Below, piece after piece: positions 54,460-62,777 of a DNA stretch of 64,000 bases. The position numbers were made by a program, and so were the translations under genes. The first letter of the stretch is position 1, and each line of letters opens with the position of its first letter. This stretch comes from Acinetobacter gyllenbergii CIP 110306 = MTCC 11365 (lineage in GTDB: Bacteria; Pseudomonadota; Gammaproteobacteria; Pseudomonadales; Moraxellaceae). The DNA lies in assembly GCF_000413855.1 (NCBI RefSeq), contig NZ_ATGG01000061.1, forward strand, positions 62,001 through 126,000. Reading direction: 5' to 3'. The notes beneath the pieces are model-generated. The model had not been told where the DNA came from and searched no databases. It saw only the letters and a program-made list of their open reading frames with translations.

Positions 54460-55445
54460 GAAGACTCCTTGGTTTGAGTTTTGGTTAGGTTCATTTTAAG
54501 ATTTTGTTTTTGGCTATTATAAGCAGCATAAATACGTTGTGGCACAGGTTTTATTCCCCAGATTAAACCCAGCCAAGACATTGCTTTTAAAACATAATAG
54601 GTGATATCAATTTGCCACCAGAAAAACCCTTGACGCGTACTACCTGCATAATAATGATGATTGTTATGCCATCCCTCACCTAACGTTATAATTGAAAGAA
54701 GAAGATTGTTACGACTATTATCCGTAGTATCGAAATCTCTGCTTCCGTATAAATGGGCCAGTGAGTTAATACATAAAGTCGCATGAATCAATAGCACGGT
54801 TGAAACAACAAAACCCCAAACCAATAGTTGCAGCCCCGAAGTGCCTAAACTCGGGTGAGCAACAGCGAGCCATTCTCCAAATACGTATATAGAAAAGGCG
54901 GTCATTAGGACAATGGGTAAACTAAAGCGATCTAACCAGATGATTTCAGGAAATTTTAACCAGTCTTTGATGGCATGTTTGCGCGTCGAAAAGTTCTGTT
55001 CATTCAAAAACCACCCAATATGGCTGTACCAAAAACCATGGGTAGATGAATGAGGGTCTTGTTCTGTATCGGTAAAATGATGGTGATACCGATGATGCGC
55101 AGCCCACCAGAGCGGGCCTCGTTGTGCACTCATTGTTCCTATAAGCAGAAAAATAAATTGTACTGGCCGTGAAGTTTGAAATGTTTTATGGGATAAGTAA
55201 CGATGGAAAAAGGCGGTAATTGCAAACATTCTGATCACATAAAACATGATCATAAAAATAATTGCAACCCATGAAATGCCTACCCAGAAGACAGCTAAAC
55301 AAGCAATGTGCAGTAAAATAAATGGAACAATTCTCAACCATTGGACTTGAGTATCTTTAATGCTTTTTGGGCCATCAACTGGATTTGATCCAAGCGTATT
55401 TGTATTTGACCAACTATCTATCCATCCCAGAAAAAATTTAAACAT
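54456..55445 (-). CDS. Membrane fatty-acid (acyl-CoA/acyl-lipid) desaturase
   Basis: 329-aa delta-9-type desaturase with the three histidine boxes HRYLSH, HHRYHH and HNNHH that hold the di-iron centre, and four expected membrane helices. It is the first gene of the seven-gene operon and is preceded by response-regulator box 2. It would supply the double bond used by the Cfa-like enzymes. A short Shine-Dalgarno (AGGAAG) precedes the ATG. Confidence 0.92.
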   Translation of the reverse strand: MFKFFLGWIDSWSNTNTLGSNPVDGPKSIKDTQVQWLRIVPFILLHIACLAVFWVGISWVAIIFMIMFYVIRMFAITAFFHRYLSHKTFQTSRPVQFIFLLIGTMSAQRGPLWWAAHHRYHHHFTDTEQDPHSSTHGFWYSHIGWFLNEQNFSTRKHAIKDWLKFPEIIWLDRFSLPIVLMTAFSIYVFGEWLAVAHPSLGTSGLQLLVWGFVVSTVLLIHATLCINSLAHLYGSRDFDTTDNSRNNLLLSIITLGEGWHNNHHYYAGSTRQGFFWWQIDITYYVLKAMSWLGLIWGIKPVPQRIYAAYNSQKQNLKMNLTKTQTKESS

Positions 55446-55927
55446 TGATTCTTCCTGACTACCTCATTTTTATAATTATCATTTTAGTAAATTCGATATG
55501 AATTTTATGTGAAGCTTGGCCGACCACTCCCATTTTAATACAAAATCATTAAAAAACATAGATTTATATTTGATTAATGCGCACTATTCTTAAGATATTC
55601 AACTCCGCTAAAGCTTTTACCTGAATAGTTTTTGGTAATCGCTCGAATGATTAATATTTGTGAGCTAGACATACAATCCTATAAAAGAATTATATGTCTC
55701 GATAGCAATTCAACTAAAACCTTAAATGAATTGTGATTGATAGGTTGTTAAACGCAAATTTATCAAAAGTGCATAACTCTCCTAAAAACTCTCAATTAAT
55801 TCCAGAAAATCATTCCAAGCTTACGAAAGTCTTTACAACCTATGCAATCAATAGATTTCAAAAGTCTAATAAATAACATTGAAAATTAAGTTGAATTAAA
55901 AACTAGTCCAGTTCAACTATTTACCAC
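55446..55927. other. Intergenic region desaturase / lipocalin
   Basis: 482 AT-rich bases. The part next to the desaturase holds RR box 2 and the operon promoter; the rest shows no gene, and no clear terminator for the lipocalin gene. Confidence 0.5.
55497..55513 (-). promoter_or_regulatory. Direct repeat, candidate response-regulator box 2
   Basis: On the minus strand TTCACA and TTCATA eleven bases apart, 51 bases before the desaturase start. Same layout as boxes 1 and 3. Confidence 0.7.
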
Positions 55928-56488
55928 TTATTGTTTCTGTGGAGTGCGAACCAGCTTAGAAACATCATATCCATAATCGCGTGCAGTTTGCACATACGAT
56001 TGGTACGTTGCTGCATCCAGATTCGGATCTCTTGATAAGATCCATAGGTACTTATGAGATGGCCCCCCTACCAATGCAACACGGTAGTTAGAATCAACTC
56101 TTAGAATCCAATAATCTCCTTTGGTGAACGGAATCCATCGTAATCCAGAAGGCAAGAAGCTAACTTTTAGCATACTATTCCCTTCATTTTGGGGATAACC
56201 GACACCTTCAGAACTAATGGTTTCTCCTTTTTTTGTACGACAACTATTAATTACAGCAATCGTTTTATCAGTGTTGAGCGAATAGTTAGCTGTAGTATTA
56301 CTCACACATTTTCGCTGAAAATACATCGGAAAATGTGCTATTTCATACCACTTGCCGATATACTTATCGACCTCAATCTTATCCACTGCTCTAGGAGTAT
56401 TGGTTTCTGCATGCGTTGCAAAAGAGCCTAAAAATCCTAAAGAAGCAATCAAACCAGAAAAAATCATTGTTCGTTTAATAAGTTGCAT
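55928..56488 (-). CDS. Bacterial lipocalin (Blc-like)
   Basis: 186-aa lipocalin. The GxW signature is GKWYEIAHFP and the C-terminal WILSRDP motif is typical of Blc. The signal peptide appears to be of the ordinary type (ends FATHA), without the lipobox cysteine seen in E. coli Blc, so the protein may be periplasmic rather than outer-membrane-anchored. The start at 56488 is set by AAAGGTGAT upstream. Lipocalins bind fatty acids or lysolipids. RR box 3 lies 47 bases upstream, tying the gene to the lipid operon and its two-component system. Confidence 0.9.
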   Translation of the reverse strand: MQLIKRTMIFSGLIASLGFLGSFATHAETNTPRAVDKIEVDKYIGKWYEIAHFPMYFQRKCVSNTTANYSLNTDKTIAVINSCRTKKGETISSEGVGYPQNEGNSMLKVSFLPSGLRWIPFTKGDYWILRVDSNYRVALVGGPSHKYLWILSRDPNLDAATYQSYVQTARDYGYDVSKLVRTPQKQ

Positions 56489-57311
56489 ACATATCACCTT
56501 TAACTTTTATAATTTTTTAAGTTAATAGATACTGATGTGAATAAACTGTGAAATTAATATCTTCCAAACATTAAAGCCTAAATATAGACACTTTCCACTG
56601 ACTTGAATTCGTAAAAAAATAATATATAGGATCTGTTAAGAGTTTGCTCTATCATATTAAGATTCCTCAACCTTCCCTAGCCCATCTTCACTACATACTC
56701 CAAAACGGACATTACTATAGACTTGCCTTGCTACAAGATCTAATTCCTCTTGATAAAACCTTGTGGATTAGTTTTGTTCATCAATTTTTTGGTAAATGTT
56801 GAGAGGCTATGTAAAATGGATACATATCAATAAAATTGAGTAAACTATAAACAGGTCAGGTCTATTAAAACCTTTTCAATAAAAATATCTTTATAAAAGC
56901 AACTGATTAATCTAAATAATTTTATTTAAGATAGCGTCAATTGAATTTCTATTTAAAAATATCTAGAACATGTTTTCATGCGATTATCTGTTCTCAAATA
57001 AAAGAAGGTGGAAAAAACACCTCATCCATTGTTAAAAAAAAATGGTTTAATAAACACACCATCACGCTCTAATGTTCAGTTTAATAAAATAAATTTAGGC
57101 CTTAGATAGGATCTTTTCATATCTATATTTAAATATATTTCAAGCGATCTTAAAAACTACTTTTATATAACTTTAAACCACTTTATTTTCAAGATTTTTT
57201 AAAATTATCTTTGATCTTATTTCACTAATTTAAAGCCAGAATTAATTTCTGTAACATGACTTAGGTCATACGCTTATAGCTACTAATGCATGAATTTCAA
57301 AATTTTCTATG
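56489..57311. other. Intergenic region upstream of the lipocalin gene
   Basis: About 820 very AT-rich bases. RR box 3 is at 56536-56552. I see no gene, repeat or att copy in 56560-57311. Confidence 0.5.
56536..56552 (-). promoter_or_regulatory. Direct repeat, candidate response-regulator box 3
   Basis: On the minus strand a perfect TTCACA-N5-TTCACA, half-sites eleven bases apart, 47 bases before the lipocalin ATG. Confidence 0.72.
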
Positions 57312-57941
57312 CTAATGATCATGTGTTTGCAATTCTTTATCTTCAACACCCTGATCCATCACTTGTACAATACCCTGTCCCTTCTTGATTTCGGCCGTAT
57401 AGTTTCCTTTATCACTATAAATTTGAATAATCGTATATTGATCTTTTTGACTTTGAGTAATCGTAAAATAGTTCCGTTCTGGTATACCTTGTTCAAATTC
57501 TCCACGCCAACGTAAGATATCATCATCTACTTTTTCTACTTCAACAATTTTCCCACTACGATTGAGTCCATACTCAAGGATCTGGAACTTAATAAGATCA
57601 CCTATGTTTTTGGTTTCAATAATATTTTGATTATAGTGAATCGCCATTCCTTTATTGCTCTTGGAGAGCGGTAAGGCTTCACTATTTTTCAAATCGTTGT
57701 CTTGTATTTCATGGAACAAAACTGTTTCATTCTTTACACTTTCTAATTCCTGTTTTGAAATATTTAAGTTGTTTCGCGGAAAGTTAGATGCAGATTGACT
57801 TGAAGAACTGAAACTATTCGATTTTTGAGTTGAGCCATTCTGTCTAGAGGCCCCAGCTTGATCTGGCTTAAAAAAAACAAATAAACCCACAGTCACGATA
57901 AGCGTGACTGCAAGTAAAGTTAAAATTTTATAATGCTTCAT
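57312..57941 (-). CDS. cpaB: CpaB, membrane-anchored chaperone of the secreted protease CpaA
   Basis: 209-aa protein with one N-terminal membrane segment (about residues 7-24), a Ser/Gln/Asn-rich linker (25-60) and a soluble periplasmic domain. It directly follows cpaA (15-base gap). In Acinetobacter the gene after cpaA encodes the membrane-anchored chaperone CpaB, which is needed for folding and type II secretion of CpaA. Identification rests mainly on this context, the topology and the length. Confidence 0.85.
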   Translation of the reverse strand: MKHYKILTLLAVTLIVTVGLFVFFKPDQAGASRQNGSTQKSNSFSSSSQSASNFPRNNLNISKQELESVKNETVLFHEIQDNDLKNSEALPLSKSNKGMAIHYNQNIIETKNIGDLIKFQILEYGLNRSGKIVEVEKVDDDILRWRGEFEQGIPERNYFTITQSQKDQYTIIQIYSDKGNYTAEIKKGQGIVQVMDQGVEDKELQTHDH

Positions 57942-57956
57942 AAGTTTGAAAACAAC

Positions 57957-59735
57957 TTAATTGTATTGTGAGATTCGGATAACGTTAGCATTAATGACAC
58001 TAACAGCATCTTTCTTACCTTCTTCACCTAAACGTACACCATACTTAGGGTTATAAAGATATGGGCTCGAATAAAAGTTTAAGTTATTTCCGCCCAAAGC
58101 TGTGCTTCCCAATGGATGAGAAAAACCTGAACCGATATTGGTTGAGTCGCCATGATATAAACCTAAGTTATGACCGACTTCATGGCGCATCGCGGCAACT
58201 GAACAGCCAGCAATATCATTAGCACCGATCATGTTATATGAACTCGCATTGATCCAAGCCCAACCACAACCTCCAGCACCGGGCTCATTCCCTTGGTAAT
58301 AAACACCATCTGCTAATACGCGATTACGCTCTGCTTGAACAGTTGTATCTGAACGTCCAACATTTATCGCATCAAGTAATGTTGAAGCAGGAATTTTATA
58401 AGTCAAATACCCTGTTTGTCTTAAATAAAATTTAGCTGAAGAATTTTCAGCAGTTAAATTGGTTAAATTCAATCCTTCAATCATACGAAGTTTTGATGCA
58501 CTTTCACCCAAAATCATAGAAACTTCTGGACTATTGACTAGCAACATATCGATGGTATAGCTATCAGCTACCCAACCTTGAGCGGTGAAAATAAATCGAC
58601 GATTTTCACCCGTTTTAATAGTTGTAGATAAGCCATTGGCAGCTGTAATAAAAGTATCTGTGCCAGCTGTGGATGACAAAATGACCTTATCGCCAACCTG
58701 TGCAGTTGTCGGCAAATTGATGCTTTGTTTCCAATTAGCATCAGAAATATTCACTTTGAGCGTCGGCTGAGTCATATTTGGTAAAGATGACGCAATAGCA
58801 CTATTTGAGCTAATTGTTTTTGTTGGAGCAGACATCAAAACCCAATGAGCCTTATCTGTTACATACATAAACTCATATTGATCACCTGTTTTAAGACTCA
58901 ATGTAGCGCTACTGTTGGTATTCGTATTATTAATTTTTGCTGCCCAAGTTGCTGTCGATTTAATGATGATACGATCTCGATCATTTGCTGTAGCCGGCAG
59001 AGTGAAATTTGAAACCCAATTTGCATCTGCAAAATTAACTTCAGTTACTGGTGTCGTTACAGCATTTAAACTTGTTCCAATATCCTTAACGTTAATTTTC
59101 AAGGGTTTAATAAACTCAGGAACCCATTTCTGTAAAGCAGCATTATATTTGAGCCAGTATTCACTGCCATTATTTAGATTATAACTACTCGCAAAAAGTA
59201 AATTATCTTTCGAAATTTCAGAAGCATAAGCAGCCGTCGAAACAATTTGGACCAAAGCCCCATCCATTACATTCGTTGGCAGAACAATTGTTTTTGCCCA
59301 CTTTCCATCAGCAAGTGAAACCTGCTGTAATTTAACATTATTCAATGCGATTTGTTCAACTTGCGAATTATTACTTGGGCTTACAGTAGCAAGTTGAGCA
59401 ACCCATTTCTTTGATGAGGCATTGTAGACAAATTGAAAAGTGTCTCCACTTTGTATTTCAAGCACTTCAATAGGTAAGTTTGTGTTTGAAGTATCTAAAT
59501 AGCTCTTATAGCCCGCAGTTGATTGAATGGTTACCTTGTCTAAGTTATTCGCATTATTTGGTAAATAAATATTCTTTACCCAGTTGCCATTTGCTAAAAC
59601 AAATTTTAGATCAGCATAACCAGTTGGTATATTGCCACTATTCGTATTCTGATTTGGGGATAAAGTAGTAGAAGCATAAACTGCTGAAGCAGTTACTAGC
59701 CCAGCGATGCAAATCACTCTAAGACTTAAATTCAT
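57957..59735 (-). CDS. cpaA: CpaA, type II-secreted glycan-binding zinc metalloprotease
   Basis: 592-aa exported protease. The signal peptide is at residues 1-21 (SAVYA). Four tandem repeats of about 90-95 residues start near GNWVKNIYLP (50), GKWAKTIVLP (144), ANWVSNFTLP (238) and ANWKQSINLP (333), matching the four glycan-binding domains known for Acinetobacter CpaA. The C-terminal adamalysin-like domain has the zinc motif HEVGHNLGLYH (518-528). CpaA is secreted by the type II system and degrades glycosylated host proteins such as coagulation factors. Its chaperone gene follows. The type II secretion genes are not in this window. Confidence 0.92.
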   Translation of the reverse strand: MNLSLRVICIAGLVTASAVYASTTLSPNQNTNSGNIPTGYADLKFVLANGNWVKNIYLPNNANNLDKVTIQSTAGYKSYLDTSNTNLPIEVLEIQSGDTFQFVYNASSKKWVAQLATVSPSNNSQVEQIALNNVKLQQVSLADGKWAKTIVLPTNVMDGALVQIVSTAAYASEISKDNLLFASSYNLNNGSEYWLKYNAALQKWVPEFIKPLKINVKDIGTSLNAVTTPVTEVNFADANWVSNFTLPATANDRDRIIIKSTATWAAKINNTNTNSSATLSLKTGDQYEFMYVTDKAHWVLMSAPTKTISSNSAIASSLPNMTQPTLKVNISDANWKQSINLPTTAQVGDKVILSSTAGTDTFITAANGLSTTIKTGENRRFIFTAQGWVADSYTIDMLLVNSPEVSMILGESASKLRMIEGLNLTNLTAENSSAKFYLRQTGYLTYKIPASTLLDAINVGRSDTTVQAERNRVLADGVYYQGNEPGAGGCGWAWINASSYNMIGANDIAGCSVAAMRHEVGHNLGLYHGDSTNIGSGFSHPLGSTALGGNNLNFYSSPYLYNPKYGVRLGEEGKKDAVSVINANVIRISQYN

Positions 59736-60545
59736 TTATTTTTCCTATTTTGTGCTTTTTTTACACATACACAATACCAAAAAGTGCAATCCAGCTCAAC
59801 CTTGAATTTTTAAAAATACAATTAATAATCAATATCTTATTCAAATCACGTTTTAATAAAAATCTGATTATTCATTCAAAACAAATAATTAGATATCCAA
59901 AAAGGTTTTATAAAATTCATTAAACTTGTCGCCGATTTGGATTTATTCTCAAAATGAGTATTAGGCGACAAAAATGTCCCCGCAGCGTTGCGAGTTTTAT
60001 TGAAATTTATATTTTATATTTCAGAATTTACATCTGTGCCCTTTTGCCATCGAGAGAAAGTTAAGATAAATGATAAAAAGTCTTTTGGTACTGCACTGTA
60101 ATTAGCCAACCGTGCTGTCAAGATACTGATAGTATTAAAACCACTAACTCAAAAGCAAAAAACTGACCCATGAGATTCATGTAAATTCATATATGGTCTT
60201 CCATAAAGCTATATCTATTTGATGGCAGAATGCATCTATTAGAGTGATATGCAATAGACCTTATTAATTTAGATATTTCAAGTCTATGATTTAATTAAAC
60301 GCTTTTTACATTGACTATAATAGTCCTTGTTATTATTTTGGTGGGATGGCGTCAGTTGAACTAGATCAACAACATACTGTTTTATTTTAAGACTACTTTG
60401 ATTTACTCAATTTTTCCTATTACCCTTCTATAGATCTAAAAAAGGGAGAAAAATTTAGCTCAAATTTAATCTCACAGCACATTAATAAATAGGTAACTGT
60501 CAGGTCAGATTTGAGCAATTACATACTAACAAGTTCAATAAACTA
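59736..60545. other. Intergenic region with att-like copy C
   Basis: About 810 bases. It holds the att-like segment C at 60331-60360 and the sequence to its right that resembles the right flank of copy A. No gene is recognisable in the rest. Confidence 0.5.
60331..60360 (-). repeat. att-like copy C: partial duplicate of ssrA end
   Basis: TATTATTTTGGTGGGATGGC followed by GTCAGTTGAA matches copy A (33588-33617) apart from one missing base and one substitution. The next 40 bases also resemble the right flank of A (ACTGTTTTATTT). No terminator dyad or integrase is present on its left. Reads as an older, eroded island end. Confidence 0.65.
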
Positions 60546-60717
60546 CTAACAATTTCCTTTCTTCGCCTGCCCTGGTGGACAGAAACGCCCATTCCCATGA
60601 CCATCATTCAGTCGACCTTCTGGATCAACGACGATGCTCCCTTCACGTGTATGTACAGCACAAGCAGTAAGACTTAAGCTGCCAAACAACGCCATAACAA
60701 ATAAAAAAATATTTCAT
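60546..60717 (-). pseudogene. Small lipoprotein gene with 5' frameshift
   Basis: The ATG at 60717 has a strong Shine-Dalgarno (GGAG), but its frame stops after 24 codons. The continuing frame (from 60695) reads MALFGSLSLTACAVHTREGS with a lipobox LTAC and ends GRFCPPGQAKKGNC. The two frames are 22 bases apart, so one indel in the T/A run of the signal peptide has probably inactivated it. It looks like a small Gly/Pro-rich lipoprotein common in the genus. Confidence 0.6.
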
Positions 60718-60812
60718 AACTAACTCCTGTCTAATAAAAATATAGATTTATTTTTCATTTATTTCTACCTACATTTTATTGCTCATTACCATTTAAAATC
60801 CTTCGTATCTCT

Positions 60813-61242
60813 TTACAGATTACGCTGATTAACACGGTTTGTTAACTCCTCAGTAGATTTTTTTCTCTCAGAATAACGATCAGTTAGGTATTGACTCTGT
60901 CCACGTGTAAGCAAAGTAAATTTATAGAGTTCTTTCATCACATCAACGATACGATACGATACGATACGATACGATACGATACGATACGATACGATCATAG
61001 TAAGAAGATTCTTTCATTCGACCATTTTTTTCAAACTCTAAAAATGCTTTTGGAATTGAGGATTGATTTGGGATGGTGATCATCCGCATCCAACGCCCTA
61101 AAATACGCATTTGATTCACGCTGTTAAAAGACTGTGAACTACCACTGACTTGCATCAATGCCAACGTTTTTCCTTGAGTTGCTCGAATCGCACCGCCAGC
61201 CAATGGTATCCAGTCAATTTGAGATTTAAAAATAGAGCTCAT
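60813..61242 (-). pseudogene. arsH remnant, truncated and interrupted by pentamer repeats
   Basis: The C-terminal half of ArsH (NADPH-dependent FMN reductase of arsenic resistance). KSQIDWIPLAGGAIRATQGK and GSSQSFNSVNQMRILGRWMR are in one frame; after the repeat, LTDRYSERKKSTEELTNRVN continues in another. The N-terminal part is missing, replaced by an integrase end at about 61240. Ten ATCGT units at 60946-60995 shift the frame and stop translation directly after the repeat. No other ars gene is near. Confidence 0.85.
60946..60995. repeat. Pentanucleotide microsatellite (ACGAT)10 inside arsH
   Basis: Ten perfect tandem copies of ACGAT (ATCGT on the coding strand). The flanking arsH frames join at 2, 5, 8 or 11 copies and are out of frame at 10. 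The repeat encodes RIVSY units. Confidence 0.97.
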
Positions 61243-62077
61243 CGGTCAAACGCAATGCCTGAAGTTCATCGATCATCATGTCTGTTAAGGGTACACGATG
61301 GGGTAAACCGTTCTTCATACGCTCAGCAGGGATATCCCATTTACGCTCATCTAGATCAAATTCATCCCAACTCGCTTGCAGTAACTCACTTACTCGAACA
61401 CCAGTAAGCATGATCAGAATAATTGCGTGGTGGGTTTGAGCATCTGCTGGATAGGCTTTGATGCGTCTAAGAAATTCTGGCATTTCACTTTCTGATAATG
61501 AAGCTAAGTTCTTCACTTTTTTATTCTTGAGTGCATAGACCAAATCATTTGCTGGATTATCGTATCTATATCCATGAGCTATGGCATATTTCATGACCAT
61601 ACCACAACGTGACAAGGTACGCTTAGCCATTTCTAATGAGCCCCTAGCTTCGATCTTTTTGATTATCTGCAATATCTCTGGTGCTTGAATTTGATTAATA
61701 CGTTTATTGGCTAGAGCATTATAAAGCTCATCTAAAGATGCTCGCACATTACTGATATGTTTAGATGACCAAGTCTCTCTTTGGTTCTCAAACCAGTCTT
61801 CAGTCACCTCTTTAAAAAGTGGTTTTAACTCATCAACCACCTCTACACGAGAAAACTTATATTTTATATCTAAAGCAATTTCACGAGCTTTTTTTAAACT
61901 TAGATCAGGATACTGCCCTAGTGCTTTAGATTTTCTTTGCCCATCAACCATAAGTCGAAGCGCCCAATATTTACCCCCTTTGGGATCAATGATGAGTGAC
62001 AACCCATTAAAATCTGATAATCGATATTGCTTTTCTTTAGGTAATGCCTTTTTGCACTCCACATCAGTTAGTGCCAT
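61226..62077 (-). pseudogene. Tyrosine integrase, 3'-truncated by fusion to arsH
   Basis: 283 aa of a P4-type integrase: DUF4102 arm-binding domain (MALTDVECKKALPKEKQYRL), SAM-like core-binding domain, and the start of the catalytic domain with the first arginine in LTGVRVSELLQASW. The HxxR and tyrosine motifs are missing because the frame runs into the arsH remnant after VPLTDMMIDELQALRLT. The start at 62077 has AGGA upstream. It lies next to ssrA, the presumed target, in the usual orientation. Non-functional. Confidence 0.88.
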
Positions 62078-62165
62078 TTTTCCTGCCCCACTCATTTTGA
62101 ATCTTGTGGGTCAAATTGTCCCAATTTTGCCCCTTAAAAGGCAAAAATAAGGTCAAATCAAGTCG

Positions 62166-62272
62166 GATGATATCGGACAAACAGGCAAATAAAAAAGCCT
62201 TTAAGTATTGAACTTAAAGGCTTTTTTATATCGGATCGAACAATCCCGAATAATATTTTGGTGGAGATGGCG
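62166..62272 (-). repeat. att-like copy B: ssrA 3' end with terminator
   Basis: 107 bases nearly identical to copy A at 33502-33607. It covers the last 14 bases of ssrA and the downstream terminator. It represents the ssrA-proximal attachment site. Confidence 0.85.
62191..62227 (-). terminator. ssrA terminator
   Basis: Perfect 15-bp stem AAAAAAGCCTTTAAG / CTTAAAGGCTTTTTT with a seven-base loop, T-rich on both sides, 32 bases past the tmRNA 3' end. Confidence 0.92.
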
Positions 62273-62617
62273 GGAGTTGAACCCGCGTCCGCCAGCACTA
62301 CGCCCGAGAATACTACATGCTTAGATATCGTCTACTATTTTAACTCTTTGTGACCCGACGAACAGGGTACAAATCGCGATCCTCTAAATTTAGTACAAAG
62401 CCCCGAGGCTTGGCTTTATACGGACTTGTGTGCGTGCGCTTCAGTCGGGTTCACTGACCACAAGTATTCAGTGAAGCGGACAAGCTGCCCTTAGGCAGCT
62501 AGAGCGTATGATTCGTCGTTTGCGACTAAAAAATGCAAATTTGATTTACGAGAGGAAATGCGCTCTCGGCATGCATCTATGAGTTTCATTACCAGCGTCG
62601 AAGCCAGAAACATCCCC
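62259..62617 (-). ncRNA. ssrA: tmRNA (ssrA)
   Basis: Transfer-messenger RNA of about 359 nt that rescues stalled ribosomes. The 5' end GGGGATG pairs with CATCTCC before the 3' ACCA (7 bp with one G-U); the T-arm GGTTCAACTCC is near the 3' end. The tag reading frame at 62523-62491 encodes ANDESYALAA followed by TAA. An extended -10 (TGCTATGAT) lies just upstream at about 62631-62639. The last 14 bases are duplicated at att-like copy A, showing that this gene is an integration target. Confidence 0.97.
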
Positions 62618-62777
62618 AAAGTACAGCGCAATCATAGCATAGATGACTAGAATTTAAATGTTAATTTCTAAGCATCGAGCAAAATATGCACTTATAAACC
62701 TATATTGTTGCGAAACTTACGTTTTCAAGGACTCTTTTTAGAAAGAGCTGCCACTAGGACAGCTTCTAAATTTGAGC

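Noticed and set aside
59736..60330. Insertion-sequence remnant between cpaA and copy C
   Set aside because: No inverted terminal repeats, target duplication or transposase similarity could be seen.
60946..60995. CRISPR-like tandem repeats
   Set aside because: Units are five bases with no spacers; this is a microsatellite inside arsH.
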